Shown piece by piece: positions 24,705-32,240 of a DNA stretch of 50,896 nucleotides. This stretch comes from an uncultured Lachnospiraceae bacterium (GTDB taxonomy: Bacteria; Bacillota; Clostridia; Lachnospirales; Lachnospiraceae): positions 1 to 50,896 of the forward strand of contig CACZFF010000029.1 of the NCBI GenBank assembly GCA_902780385.1, in the 5' to 3' direction. How positions within the stretch are numbered: the first letter of the stretch is position 1; each line of letters starts with the position of its first letter. The notes under the pieces were generated by a model. The model saw only the letters and a program-made list of their open reading frames with translations. It was not told the DNA's origin and searched no databases. A program made the translations under genes and the position numbers.

Positions 24705-25928
24705 ATGATACTTCATCAGATCATCACGTCACTGTTGGAAACAGATGCCTACAAGCTGTCCATGGGGCAGGCAATATACCATTATTTCAGCAGATACAAG
24801 ACGACATGGTCATTTAAGTGCAGAAATAAAGACGTACATTTCACACCTGAGATGGTACATGAGATCCGTCAGCAGATACAGGTTTACTGCAATTTGCGGT
24901 TTACAGAGGACGAGCTGGCCTATATTGACAAGATCCGCTGGATCAAAGGCTCCTATGTCGATTTTCTCCGTCTCTGGAAGCCCAGGTTCGAAGATTTCGA
25001 GATTACAAGTGATGCGGAATGCGGGCTTTCCATTGAAACCAGAGGAACCTGGCTCAATACGTCCATGTATGAGATTCCGGTTCTTGCCATTGTGAATGAG
25101 GTATACTTCCGCATGGCACATGGTTACGACAGTCTGTTCGCGGGCTTCAAGGAAAGGCTCGAAGAGAAGATCGGATGGCTGCAAAGGGATGAACTGTGCA
25201 TCGGGACCTTCAGTGAATTCGGGCTCCGCCGCAGGCTTTCTGCGGAAGCGCAGGACCTTGTGGTCAGGCGCCTGAAAGAGGCGGACCTCGGCAGTTCTGA
25301 TTTTATCGGAACGTCCAATGTATTCCTTGCAAAGAAATACGGCCTTGTTCCGGTCGGAACGATGGCACACGAGTGGATCATGTGCGTCGGACAGGGAGAC
25401 CACAGTCAAAATCCCGCCTATTCCAACCGCCATGCACTGGATGCATGGGTGAAGGAATACGGCGTCCTGAACGGAATCGCCCTTACGGACACAATCACAA
25501 CGGACTGCTTCCTGCGTGATTTTGACCTTACTTTTGCCACCCTGTTCTCCGGGACACGGCACGATTCCGGCGACCCCTATGAATGGGGAGAGAAGATGAT
25601 TTCCCACTATGAGTCTCTGGGAATCGACGCAAAGACCAAGACCCTGCTGTTTTCCGACAGCCTGAATTTTGAAAAAGCTGATGCTATAAACAGCTATTTC
25701 CGCGGCAGGGCCAAGGTTGCGTTCGGAATCGGAACATACCTGTCCAATGACACAGAAGTCCCGGCACTGAACATCGTCATGAAGACCACTGCCTGCAACG
25801 GACAGGCCGTTGCAAAACTGTCAGATACACCAGGAAAAGGCATGTGCAAGGATGAGAGTTACATCCAGTATCTTGAAACCTGTATCCGATGGAGGATGGA
25901 ACACTTGCCGCACTCGCTGGCAAAGTGA
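24705..25928 (+). CDS. pncB: nicotinate phosphoribosyltransferase
   Basis: A 407-residue enzyme of the NAD salvage (Preiss-Handler) pathway, joining nicotinate and PRPP with ATP to nicotinate mononucleotide. Family motifs: LLETDAYKLSMGQAIYHYFS at the N-terminus, FGLRRRLSAEAQDLV, GTSNVFLAKKYGLVPVGTMA followed by HEWIM, DTITTDCFLRDF, TRHDSGDPYEWGEK and FGIGTYLSND. Length matches the E. coli-like PncB group. AAAGGAGAAG lies ahead of the ATG. Single gene, ended by the hairpin near 26015. Confidence 0.96.
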   Translation: MILHQIITSLLETDAYKLSMGQAIYHYFSRYKTTWSFKCRNKDVHFTPEMVHEIRQQIQVYCNLRFTEDELAYIDKIRWIKGSYVDFLRLWKPRFEDFEITSDAECGLSIETRGTWLNTSMYEIPVLAIVNEVYFRMAHGYDSLFAGFKERLEEKIGWLQRDELCIGTFSEFGLRRRLSAEAQDLVVRRLKEADLGSSDFIGTSNVFLAKKYGLVPVGTMAHEWIMCVGQGDHSQNPAYSNRHALDAWVKEYGVLNGIALTDTITTDCFLRDFDLTFATLFSGTRHDSGDPYEWGEKMISHYESLGIDAKTKTLLFSDSLNFEKADAINSYFRGRAKVAFGIGTYLSNDTEVPALNIVMKTTACNGQAVAKLSDTPGKGMCKDESYIQYLETCIRWRMEHLPHSLAK

Positions 25929-26014
25929 GACGGAAGGCTCTTACAAAGACAGCATAGATCGCATTCGGCCTACAAGACACGCAAAATGATCCGGAAACTG
26001 AATGGAAGAACAAT

Positions 26015-26048
26015 GGCTCTTCACCTTAGCGGGTGGAGGGCCTTTTTT
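26015..26048 (+). terminator. terminator after pncB (CTTCACC/GGTGGAGG type)
   Basis: GGCTCTTCACC, loop TTAGCG, GGTGGAGGGCC (26032-26042), T6. Nearly the same hairpin recurs at 39171 and 44611. Confidence 0.8.
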
Positions 26049-26187
26049 GTTTGTGGTAAAAATAAAAGAACTATGGTAGGGTAAAAGTACACTATTCGGG
26101 ACATTGCGTCACACTCAAAACGACAACAGCACAAAGAGGATTTTTACCGGGATGCAATGATCCAGTTTTGACAGAAAGGTATTTATT

Positions 26188-27471
26188 ATGAGTGAAACCA
26201 GGACAATACGGATTACATCCGGCGACAGCTTACATACGTATGGAAGCATTGGAACTATGGATTATACGGTGAGACTAAGTGTCAGACTTGACAGCCTGAT
26301 CGATGGAGAGGTGCTGAAGACTGCACTGGAAAGTACGCAGAAGCGCTATCCGTATCTGAAACTCAGAATGAAAAAACAGGGAGCTGACCTATACTACGAA
26401 GAAAATCCTCTTCCGGTCTGTCTCTTCAATACGGACCGGAGGATCAGCCTCAACTGTGAGGAGACTAATTATCATATTTGGGCTGTCTGTTATAAAGACG
26501 ACTATGTCTATCTTGATTTCTACCACGGAATCTGTGACGGGACCGGAATGTACATGGTCCTGAGCACGCTTTTGTATTATTACATTGACGGTAAGTACGG
26601 GAATTGTGACAGCACAGGGATCAGGACTCTTGAAGACCCCATAGATGAAAGAGAAAGCATTGACCCGACGGATTCTATACCGCCAATGGATCCGGCTCTT
26701 CTGGCCAAAGCTGGAGTCAACATTGAACCCGCGTTTTCACTGATCAGCGATGGAGAGACGACACTATCAGATCATGTGATCGTAAGGGATGTGATGATTC
26801 CGGACAAAGAACTGCTTAAGTTCACTTCGGAAAATGACGCGAGCCCGGGAACATTTTTAGCTGTGATCATAGCAAGAGCAATTGAACAGTGCACTCCCGT
26901 AAAAGATAAAGAGCTCCGCGGATCCTATGTGATAAACGCCAGACCCATGCTGGACTTTCCTTATACGCATCATAACTGTGTAAACACTGTATTTGCCAAT
27001 TTCAGTGACCGGTTCATGGCAATGCCGATCGACCGGCAATGTACCGCCATGCGGGGGATGACGATCCTTCAGAGCGATCGGGACAGGGTATCTTTTGCAA
27101 TCATGAGGGGCAACCTTGTGCGCCAAATGTGTCTGCAGGCTCCGACCCTCGAGGCAAGAAAGGCGGCCTTCGGCCAGAGTCTTGCCAAAGGAACAGATCT
27201 CTTCACCTTTATGGTGAGCTATGTCGGTAAGTGGAAATATGAGGCATTGGGGAAGCATATAGTGGAATTCTGGACACATGTACCCCCGGCAAACAATTTC
27301 CTTGTAGAACTGGCTGCTGTAAAGGGCAGCATTTTCCTTTCATTCCATCAGAGATTCAAGGAGGATAAGTATTATAAGGCAGTCCTGAAACAGCTTGAGG
27401 ACATTGGCATTCCCTATATCGAGAAGAGGGTAATGGAGAACGATATTTCATATTTTCCGGATGTAATGTGA
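26188..27471 (+). CDS. condensation-domain-like acyltransferase
   Basis: A 427-residue protein with the chloramphenicol-acetyltransferase/NRPS-condensation fold. The catalytic HxxxDG motif is YHGICDGTG around residue 112, preceded by strands like VYLDFYHG; an N-terminal LKTALESTQKRYPYLKLRM segment and the later YVINARPMLDFP region match stand-alone condensation or alcohol-acetyltransferase-like (PapA5/AATase) proteins. No carrier or adenylation domain is nearby, so it probably transfers an acyl group between free or CoA-bound small molecules. Start at 26188 follows AGAAAGG. A strong inverted repeat begins five bases after the stop. Substrate unknown. Confidence 0.82.
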   Translation: MSETRTIRITSGDSLHTYGSIGTMDYTVRLSVRLDSLIDGEVLKTALESTQKRYPYLKLRMKKQGADLYYEENPLPVCLFNTDRRISLNCEETNYHIWAVCYKDDYVYLDFYHGICDGTGMYMVLSTLLYYYIDGKYGNCDSTGIRTLEDPIDERESIDPTDSIPPMDPALLAKAGVNIEPAFSLISDGETTLSDHVIVRDVMIPDKELLKFTSENDASPGTFLAVIIARAIEQCTPVKDKELRGSYVINARPMLDFPYTHHNCVNTVFANFSDRFMAMPIDRQCTAMRGMTILQSDRDRVSFAIMRGNLVRQMCLQAPTLEARKAAFGQSLAKGTDLFTFMVSYVGKWKYEALGKHIVEFWTHVPPANNFLVELAAVKGSIFLSFHQRFKEDKYYKAVLKQLEDIGIPYIEKRVMENDISYFPDVM

Positions 27472-27476
27472 AAGAG

Positions 27477-27544
27477 GGGAGACAGGGGACGGTTCTCTGT
27501 CTCCCTTTTGTGAAATGGAGACAGAGAACCGTCCCCTGTCTCCC
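27477..27544. repeat. inverted pair of the GGGGACGGTTCTCTGTCTCC repeat
   Basis: GGGAGACAGGGGACGGTTCT and the rest of a 28-base arm (27478-27505), an 11-base loop, then the perfect complement (27517-27544). It forms a 28-bp hairpin directly after the acyltransferase stop codon. Confidence 0.9.
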
Positions 27545-27558
27545 TGTCTCCCCAAAAC

Positions 27559-27611
27559 GTGATATAGCTCAGCAAGCCGGTACAGACCCTCATCGGGGTC
27601 TGTACCGGCTT
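27559..27611. terminator. bidirectional terminator with GTGATATAGCTCAG box
   Basis: GTGATATAGCTCAG (27559-27572) precedes a perfect 16-bp stem, AAGCCGGTACAGACCC (27574-27589) with 27596-27611, and a T-rich end. It lies between convergent genes. The same box plus CCGGT hairpin recurs at 39038, 43170 and, degenerate, 49569. Confidence 0.85.
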
Positions 27612-27666
27612 GTTTATTTTCTTTATCGCCCGGGACGCGCGAGCGAGTCCTGAACATTAGTGTCTT

Positions 27667-28761
27667 TCAGGAGCGGAGAGAATAAGCCGATGCCTGGCCG
27701 GTAGTCCGGCGGGCAATCAGTTTGGGATCATATTCCATACGGATGATCATGTCGCTGTCAGCACCGGATCTCCTGCTGATATTTTTGCGGTAAATCATCT
27801 CGACAGCCATATGTCCCTTCTGCAGGGAGAAGTGCTCCACGGTCGTCAGCGAGATTTGCGGCATGGCGGAGTACAGATTGTTGTCAAATCCGGCGACGCT
27901 GACATCTTCCGGAACCCGGATTCCGCGGTCCGCAAGGGCAGCAAGAATACCGAAAGCTATATCGTCGCTGTTCCCGACAAAGGCTGTAGCCGGTGTAGCT
28001 GCGTCCAGGGCGCGAATCGTCATATCGTAGCCGGTGCGGTATTCCGCGCCGGTATGCGGATACTCCGCATAGGCTTTCTGCGTAGGGCAGAAGAGCTTGA
28101 TGTAAGCCGGATTAAGCCTGTTCTCGCGATAATATTGCTGCATACCTGACAGTCTGCGCGTGCGGCTGAGTTCTTTTTTGACGACCGGTCCGGAGATAAA
28201 GGCGATGTGCTTGTGACCCAGCTCCAAGAGATGCTCCGCCATCAGCCTGCCGGGCTTCTGGCTGTCCAGCTCCACTGAGTTGAAACGGATTCCCTCAGGC
28301 TTATCTCCGATTGAAACCACCGGAATGCGTCCGGCGAGAGCATTGGCTTCCGTATACTTGGTCAGCGGATAGAGGGAAATCACACCCGCAAGTTCATTTT
28401 CGGCAAAAAGGTGGAAGTAGGCATCCTCCCGCTCTGCACTCCGGAAAGTCACAGCCGTCAGGGAGGTGTAGCCATATTCCCGGGCCTTCTCAATAATGGA
28501 ATGAATGACAGAGCTGTAATAGCCGTTGGAAATCGTCGGGCACAGGATCATGATCGTCTGCGACAGAGACCGGTCCGGTGCCTGTTTCTTCTTTTCCGGC
28601 TTCTGATAGCCGAGCGACTTGGCTGCCTTCTTTACTTTCTGCACCGTCTCCTCTCCGAAGGAGACGTTTTTCTTTTCACTCAGAATCATGGAGACTGTCG
28701 ACTGGGAAACGCCCGTGTATTCAGCGATGTCCCTTGTCGTTACTTTGTTTCTCTTGCCCAT
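27667..28761 (-). CDS. LacI family transcriptional regulator
   Basis: A 364-residue regulator. Start at 28761 (MGKRNKVTTRDIAEYTG) follows GAGGAGG; the longer frame to 28851 is not used. The helix-turn-helix and hinge read TTRDIAEYTGVSQSTVSMIL and VKKAAKSLGYQ, followed by a periplasmic-binding-protein-like effector domain (ILCPTISNGYYSSVIHSIIE, HKHIAFISGPV, TAFVGNSDDIAFGIL, ISLTTVEHFSLQKGHMAVEM). It is divergent from the polyol PTS operon and is its likely regulator; repeated TTTGATTAA half-sites between them are candidate operators. Confidence 0.94.
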   Translation of the reverse strand: MGKRNKVTTRDIAEYTGVSQSTVSMILSEKKNVSFGEETVQKVKKAAKSLGYQKPEKKKQAPDRSLSQTIMILCPTISNGYYSSVIHSIIEKAREYGYTSLTAVTFRSAEREDAYFHLFAENELAGVISLYPLTKYTEANALAGRIPVVSIGDKPEGIRFNSVELDSQKPGRLMAEHLLELGHKHIAFISGPVVKKELSRTRRLSGMQQYYRENRLNPAYIKLFCPTQKAYAEYPHTGAEYRTGYDMTIRALDAATPATAFVGNSDDIAFGILAALADRGIRVPEDVSVAGFDNNLYSAMPQISLTTVEHFSLQKGHMAVEMIYRKNISRRSGADSDMIIRMEYDPKLIARRTTGQASAYSLRS

Positions 28762-28903
28762 CTGTATCCTCCTCTTTTTTGAAAATACAGGCGGTTTTCC
28801 TTCAACAGCCTGTAAGCAGGACAGCAGTATTCTTCGGCGCGCAAGACCCACGTGCGAGTCCTGGATGCATGCCGCAACAGTGAAAAAAATCTTTTTTGAT
28901 TTA

Positions 28904-28958
28904 TTTTGATTAACATGGAGCGGGAGTTTTTTTATTAATCAAAACCACGCTTTGATTA
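28904..28958. promoter_or_regulatory. TTTGATTAA half-sites, candidate LacI operators
   Basis: TTTTGATTAAC (28904-28914) and the inverted pair TAATCAAA (28936-28943) and TTTGATTA (28951-28958), with a further GTTAATCAAA at 29065. They lie in the divergent region between the LacI gene and the PTS operon. The assignment to this LacI protein is inference. Confidence 0.5.
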
Positions 28959-29096
28959 CTAATATTTTAACAATGATTAATGGTTCCTGCAACATATTGC
29001 ACTCAAAAAGGCACTTTTGCAATCTATGACAGTGTTTTTTACTTCATCAGCCTGTAATCTGGCTGTTAATCAAATGAAAAATATTAATAAAAAATG

Positions 29097-29120
29097 GCCT
29101 GAAACCCTTATATTTACTGG
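29097..29120. repeat. 24-nt dispersed repeat, copy 1
   Basis: GCCTGAAACCCTT then ATATTTACTGG; 22 of 24 bases match 43092-43115. It sits in the long leader of the PTS operon. The remaining part of the 727-base gap (28762-29488) holds the half-sites above, an ATTGC/GCAAT inverted repeat (28996-29023) and a weak promoter candidate with TTGACA at 29132. Confidence 0.7.
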
Positions 29121-29334
29121 CTTTCACAGGTTTGACATGCACCAAAGCACATGTTAATGTCTTATCAGAAAAACAAACACAAATCCGCGGCGGAACAAAC
29201 AGAATGGACGGAAAGAAGCAAAGTAAACAATACATCACTTCCATAATGACCGGACTGCAGCAAGGTCATAGTAACCGGAACGAAAACAGGAAACAAGGGC
29301 GCGGACAGCAGTGTACAGAGCGCCTGACAAGGAG

Positions 29335-29488
29335 GAAGAGTGAAAAATAATACTGATGCATTATTTTTCACTCAAGAGGTTTGCGTCGAAGCGCCGCAAA
29401 CCTCTGCCGGAGCCCATCGGAGAAATTACCTTCGTGATTTCTCCTCGGGTGTTTCAGCCCAGAAGCGCTTCGACAAGGAGGAAAAAGA
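29335..29488 (+). promoter_or_regulatory. structured element B: three hairpins with loop-tail pairing, leader of the PTS operon
   Basis: H1: GAGTGAAAAATAAT (29338-29351) with 29360-29373. H2: GAGGTTTGCG (29376-29385) with 29395-29404. H3: GGAGAAATTAC (29419-29429), loop CTTC, 29434-29444. The tail GCGCTTCGAC (29465-29474) is the exact complement of GTCGAAGCGC in the H2 loop (29385-29394). It ends immediately before AAGGAGG (29475-29481), the PTS gene's ribosome binding site. Hairpin order and the GAGAAAT-CTTC-ATTTCTC core equal element A at 17 kb, while the loop-tail pair has different bases. A translational control RNA is the best reading. Confidence 0.65.
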
Positions 29489-30949
29489 ATGGGAAGCAAT
29501 TCAACGGTTACCAAAGCAGCTCCCCGGGAGAAGACATCCATATCTCAGAAGCTGCAAAAATTCGGGGCATTCCTCGCCGGAATGGTCATCCCCAACATCG
29601 GAGCATTTATCGGCTTCGGCCTGATCACAGCATTTTTCCTGGCGACAGGATGGACGCCGGATGAACGTCTCGCAACACTGATCTCACCGATCCTGAACAA
29701 TCTGCTGCCTGTGCTGATCGCTTATACCGGTGGTAAGATGGTCGGCGACAACCGGGGCGGTGTTCTGGGTGCATTCGTCACTGTAGGTGCGATCGTAGCA
29801 GTTGAAGGAACTCCGATGTTCATGGCTGCCATGATCCTCGGACCGCTTTCCGGCCTGATCATCAGAAAGTTTGACCATGCGATAGACGGAAAGATCCCCG
29901 GCGGATTCGAGATGATCGTCAATAACTTTTCTCTCGGTATCATCGGCGCAATCCTCTGCTGCTTCGCTTATCTGGTATTCGGACCTGTCATGCATACCGT
30001 GACAGCGGTCCTTACCAACGGCGTCAACTGGATCATCGCACACAATGCGCTCCCGCTCTCTGCGATCTTCGTAGAGCCCGCCAAGGTCCTTTTCCTCAAC
30101 AATGCACTGGACCATGGTATTTTCGGTCCGATTGGATATGAGCAGGTTAAGACAATGGGTCACTCGGCACTCTTTATGCTGGTTCCCAATCCCGGCCCCG
30201 GTCTTGGTCTCCTTCTTGCCTACTGGGTATTCGGTAAGGGCGAGATGAAGGAAGCAGCTCCCGGCATGATCCTGATCCACTTCTTCGGCGGCATCCATGA
30301 AGTATATTTCCCCTATGTCCTCTCCAACCCCGTTACGATCATCGGTATGATCGCCGCAGGCATCGTCGGAACCGGCACACAGACACTGCTGAATGTCGGT
30401 ACAGTTGCAACCCCCTCTCCGGGAAGTATCTTCTCCGTCATCGCCCTGTCACCCCCTAACTGCATGTTCGGCGTTCTTCTCTCCGTCGTAGACTCCTGTC
30501 TGGTCTCCTTCCTGCTCAATGCGATCTTCGTACGGATGCAGTACAGAAAGAACGCGGATACTGCACTGGATACTTCCGTCATTCCGGAGGGTCTGCCCGG
30601 TGCAGGAGAAGGCACAGCAGCTTCCGGTGCTCGGACAGTGGATCAGCTTGATCTCAGCAATATTCATCTGATCGTTGTTGCGTGTGACGCAGGCATGGGT
30701 TCCTCCGCGATGAGCGCAGCAGCCCTGAAAAAGAAAGTGAAGGCTGCAGGCCTCCCGATTGAAGTCATCAACTATGCAATCTCCAAGATCCCCGCGGAAG
30801 CGGATCTGGTCATCACACATGAGAAGCTGACAGGCACGGCCCTGGCGGCGCAGCCCGACAAACAGCATCTCTCGATCAGCAATTATCTCAAGGCACCTGA
30901 ATATGATGAACTTGTGGAGAGACTGCTGGATGAGCATGAAGGCCTTTGA
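29489..30949 (+). CDS. PTS mannitol-family EIICB component
   Basis: A 486-residue phosphotransferase permease. Residues 20-345 are the mannitol-type EIIC domain (LQKFGAFLAGMVIPNIGAFI, LPVLIAYTGGKMVGDNRGGV, GFEMIVNNFSLGIIGAILCC, ILIHFFGGIHEVYFPYVLSN with the substrate-binding HEVYFPY). A linker is followed by an EIIB domain whose phosphorylated Cys399 stands in VACDAGMGSSAMS. There is no EIIA; it is supplied by the next gene. First gene of the operon, with AAGGAGG directly after the structured leader. It imports and phosphorylates a hexitol-like or other polyol; mannitol itself is uncertain because no MtlD accompanies it. Confidence 0.93.
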   Translation: MGSNSTVTKAAPREKTSISQKLQKFGAFLAGMVIPNIGAFIGFGLITAFFLATGWTPDERLATLISPILNNLLPVLIAYTGGKMVGDNRGGVLGAFVTVGAIVAVEGTPMFMAAMILGPLSGLIIRKFDHAIDGKIPGGFEMIVNNFSLGIIGAILCCFAYLVFGPVMHTVTAVLTNGVNWIIAHNALPLSAIFVEPAKVLFLNNALDHGIFGPIGYEQVKTMGHSALFMLVPNPGPGLGLLLAYWVFGKGEMKEAAPGMILIHFFGGIHEVYFPYVLSNPVTIIGMIAAGIVGTGTQTLLNVGTVATPSPGSIFSVIALSPPNCMFGVLLSVVDSCLVSFLLNAIFVRMQYRKNADTALDTSVIPEGLPGAGEGTAASGARTVDQLDLSNIHLIVVACDAGMGSSAMSAAALKKKVKAAGLPIEVINYAISKIPAEADLVITHEKLTGTALAAQPDKQHLSISNYLKAPEYDELVERLLDEHEGL

Positions 30950-30972
30950 GGAAAGGAGGGAGGTAAGTAAGT

Positions 30973-31968
30973 ATGACCACAACTGTAATTATTGTATTGA
31001 CGATCGTCATTGTAGTCGGTGTGTTTATTATGGATCATTTTGCGATCCAGAGGGAAAAGGAGCAGCAGGAAGCAGCAAGAAAGGCACGTGAAGAGCGCAG
31101 GGCTGCCAAAGCCAGAGAACAGGAGCTCGAGACAGCAAAAGCTGCGGCGGCAGATAAGGATGCGGGAAAAGAAGCCGTCAGCAACGCTAGAAAAGAGACG
31201 GCAGACGGCAGGACTGTGGATCTTCGTTCACTGAACAATATCACATTCGCCTGCGACGCAGGCATGGGAACATCTGCCATGGGCGCAGTCGTCCTGCAGA
31301 AAAAGCTGGAGGCAGCCGGACTGAACAATGTTGTGGTTTCCCACTGCTCTGTATCCAGGATCCCGGAGGATGCCAGGTACATCGTCTGCCCCAAGGAGCT
31401 TGCAGTCCAGGTCGCAGATGCACATCGGACGGCACGCATCATCCCGATCGAAGAGTTCATGGATGCGCCGGAATATGAAAAGATCGTTAAGGAATTCGTC
31501 GCTGCCAAGACAAATACGAATGTCCTTACAGATCAGAAGGATTATCACGGAGGCGTGCTTCTCAAAAAGAATATCCGTATGAATCTTCCCTCAAAAGACA
31601 AAAATTCCGTCATCCGGGATATCGGCAATGCCCTGGTTGAATGTGGCTATGTCACTCCCAAGTATGTAGACGGAATGATAGCAAAAGAGGAAGTCTTCAA
31701 CACATGTATCGGAAATCACCTTGCGATCCCTCACGGCATTGAGAGTGTGATCGGCGAGATCAGAAACTCCGGCCTGGCTATCTTCGGCTACCCCGATGGC
31801 GTGGACTGGGGAGAGGGAGAGACTGCAAAGCTTGTCATCGCAGTCGCTTCTGCCGGAGATGACCACGTCGAGACACTCGGAAAGATTGCCGGTAACTGCG
31901 GCTCCGAGGAGGAAGTCGAAGAGATCCTCAAAATGAGCGTAGACCAGATCTATGACCTGTTTGCGTAA
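30973..31968 (+). CDS. membrane-anchored PTS EIIBA component, mannitol family
   Basis: A 331-residue protein of unusual layout. Residues 1-22 are one hydrophobic segment (VIIVLTIVIVVGVFIM); residues 30-80 are a charged Lys/Glu/Ala-rich coiled-coil-like linker; residues 85-180 are a second EIIB domain with Cys94 in FACDAGMGTSAMG; residues 190-331 are a mannitol/fructose-type EIIA with the phospho-His254 in LAIPHGIESVI. Only 23 bases separate it from the EIICB gene, so the EIIA probably passes phosphate to either EIIB. Two EIIB domains in one transporter and an N-terminal membrane anchor on EIIBA are not the standard MtlA layout. Confidence 0.9.
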   Translation: MTTTVIIVLTIVIVVGVFIMDHFAIQREKEQQEAARKAREERRAAKAREQELETAKAAAADKDAGKEAVSNARKETADGRTVDLRSLNNITFACDAGMGTSAMGAVVLQKKLEAAGLNNVVVSHCSVSRIPEDARYIVCPKELAVQVADAHRTARIIPIEEFMDAPEYEKIVKEFVAAKTNTNVLTDQKDYHGGVLLKKNIRMNLPSKDKNSVIRDIGNALVECGYVTPKYVDGMIAKEEVFNTCIGNHLAIPHGIESVIGEIRNSGLAIFGYPDGVDWGEGETAKLVIAVASAGDDHVETLGKIAGNCGSEEEVEEILKMSVDQIYDLFA

Positions 31969-32240
31969 CAGCTTCTAATCTCCGCGGAAAAGAAAAGGGA
32001 GAAACCGCACCGGTACTTGTATGGGACGGAGAAAAAACGGCCCGCAGAAAAAGAGAAAGAAAAAAGAAAAAGAAAAAAGAGTACAGGTGCGGACTCCGGG
32101 GGACAGGAGCATACTGTCCCCCGAAAAGGAAAAAAGAAAAAGAGTAAAAAAGAAAAAGAGCCAAAAGGAAGCAGCATTAGAAAACATAAATTCAGACATA
32201 TTTTCAGAATGATCATAAGAACGATTTAAGGAGGAAAACC
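31969..32240 (+). other. purine-rich spacer inside the polyol operon
   Basis: From about 31985 to 32170 the plus strand is almost pure A/G (runs such as AAAGAAAAAGAAAAAAG). CCGCACCGGTAC (32005-32016) can pair with GTACAGGTGCGG (32081-32092), enclosing one A/G run, and GGGGGACAG/CTGTCCCCC forms a hairpin at about 32099-32122. No convincing ORF. It ends with AAGGAGG before the dehydrogenase gene. Confidence 0.6.

Noticed and set aside
27559-27611. tRNA gene suggested by GATATAGCTCAG
   Set aside because: The sequence lacks an anticodon arm, a T-arm GGTTCGAAT and an acceptor match; it folds as a simple terminator hairpin.
32017-32229. Lys/Arg-rich open frames in the purine tract
   Set aside because: They are the direct translation of A/G-rich DNA, and overlapping frames look alike; there is no suitable ribosome binding site.
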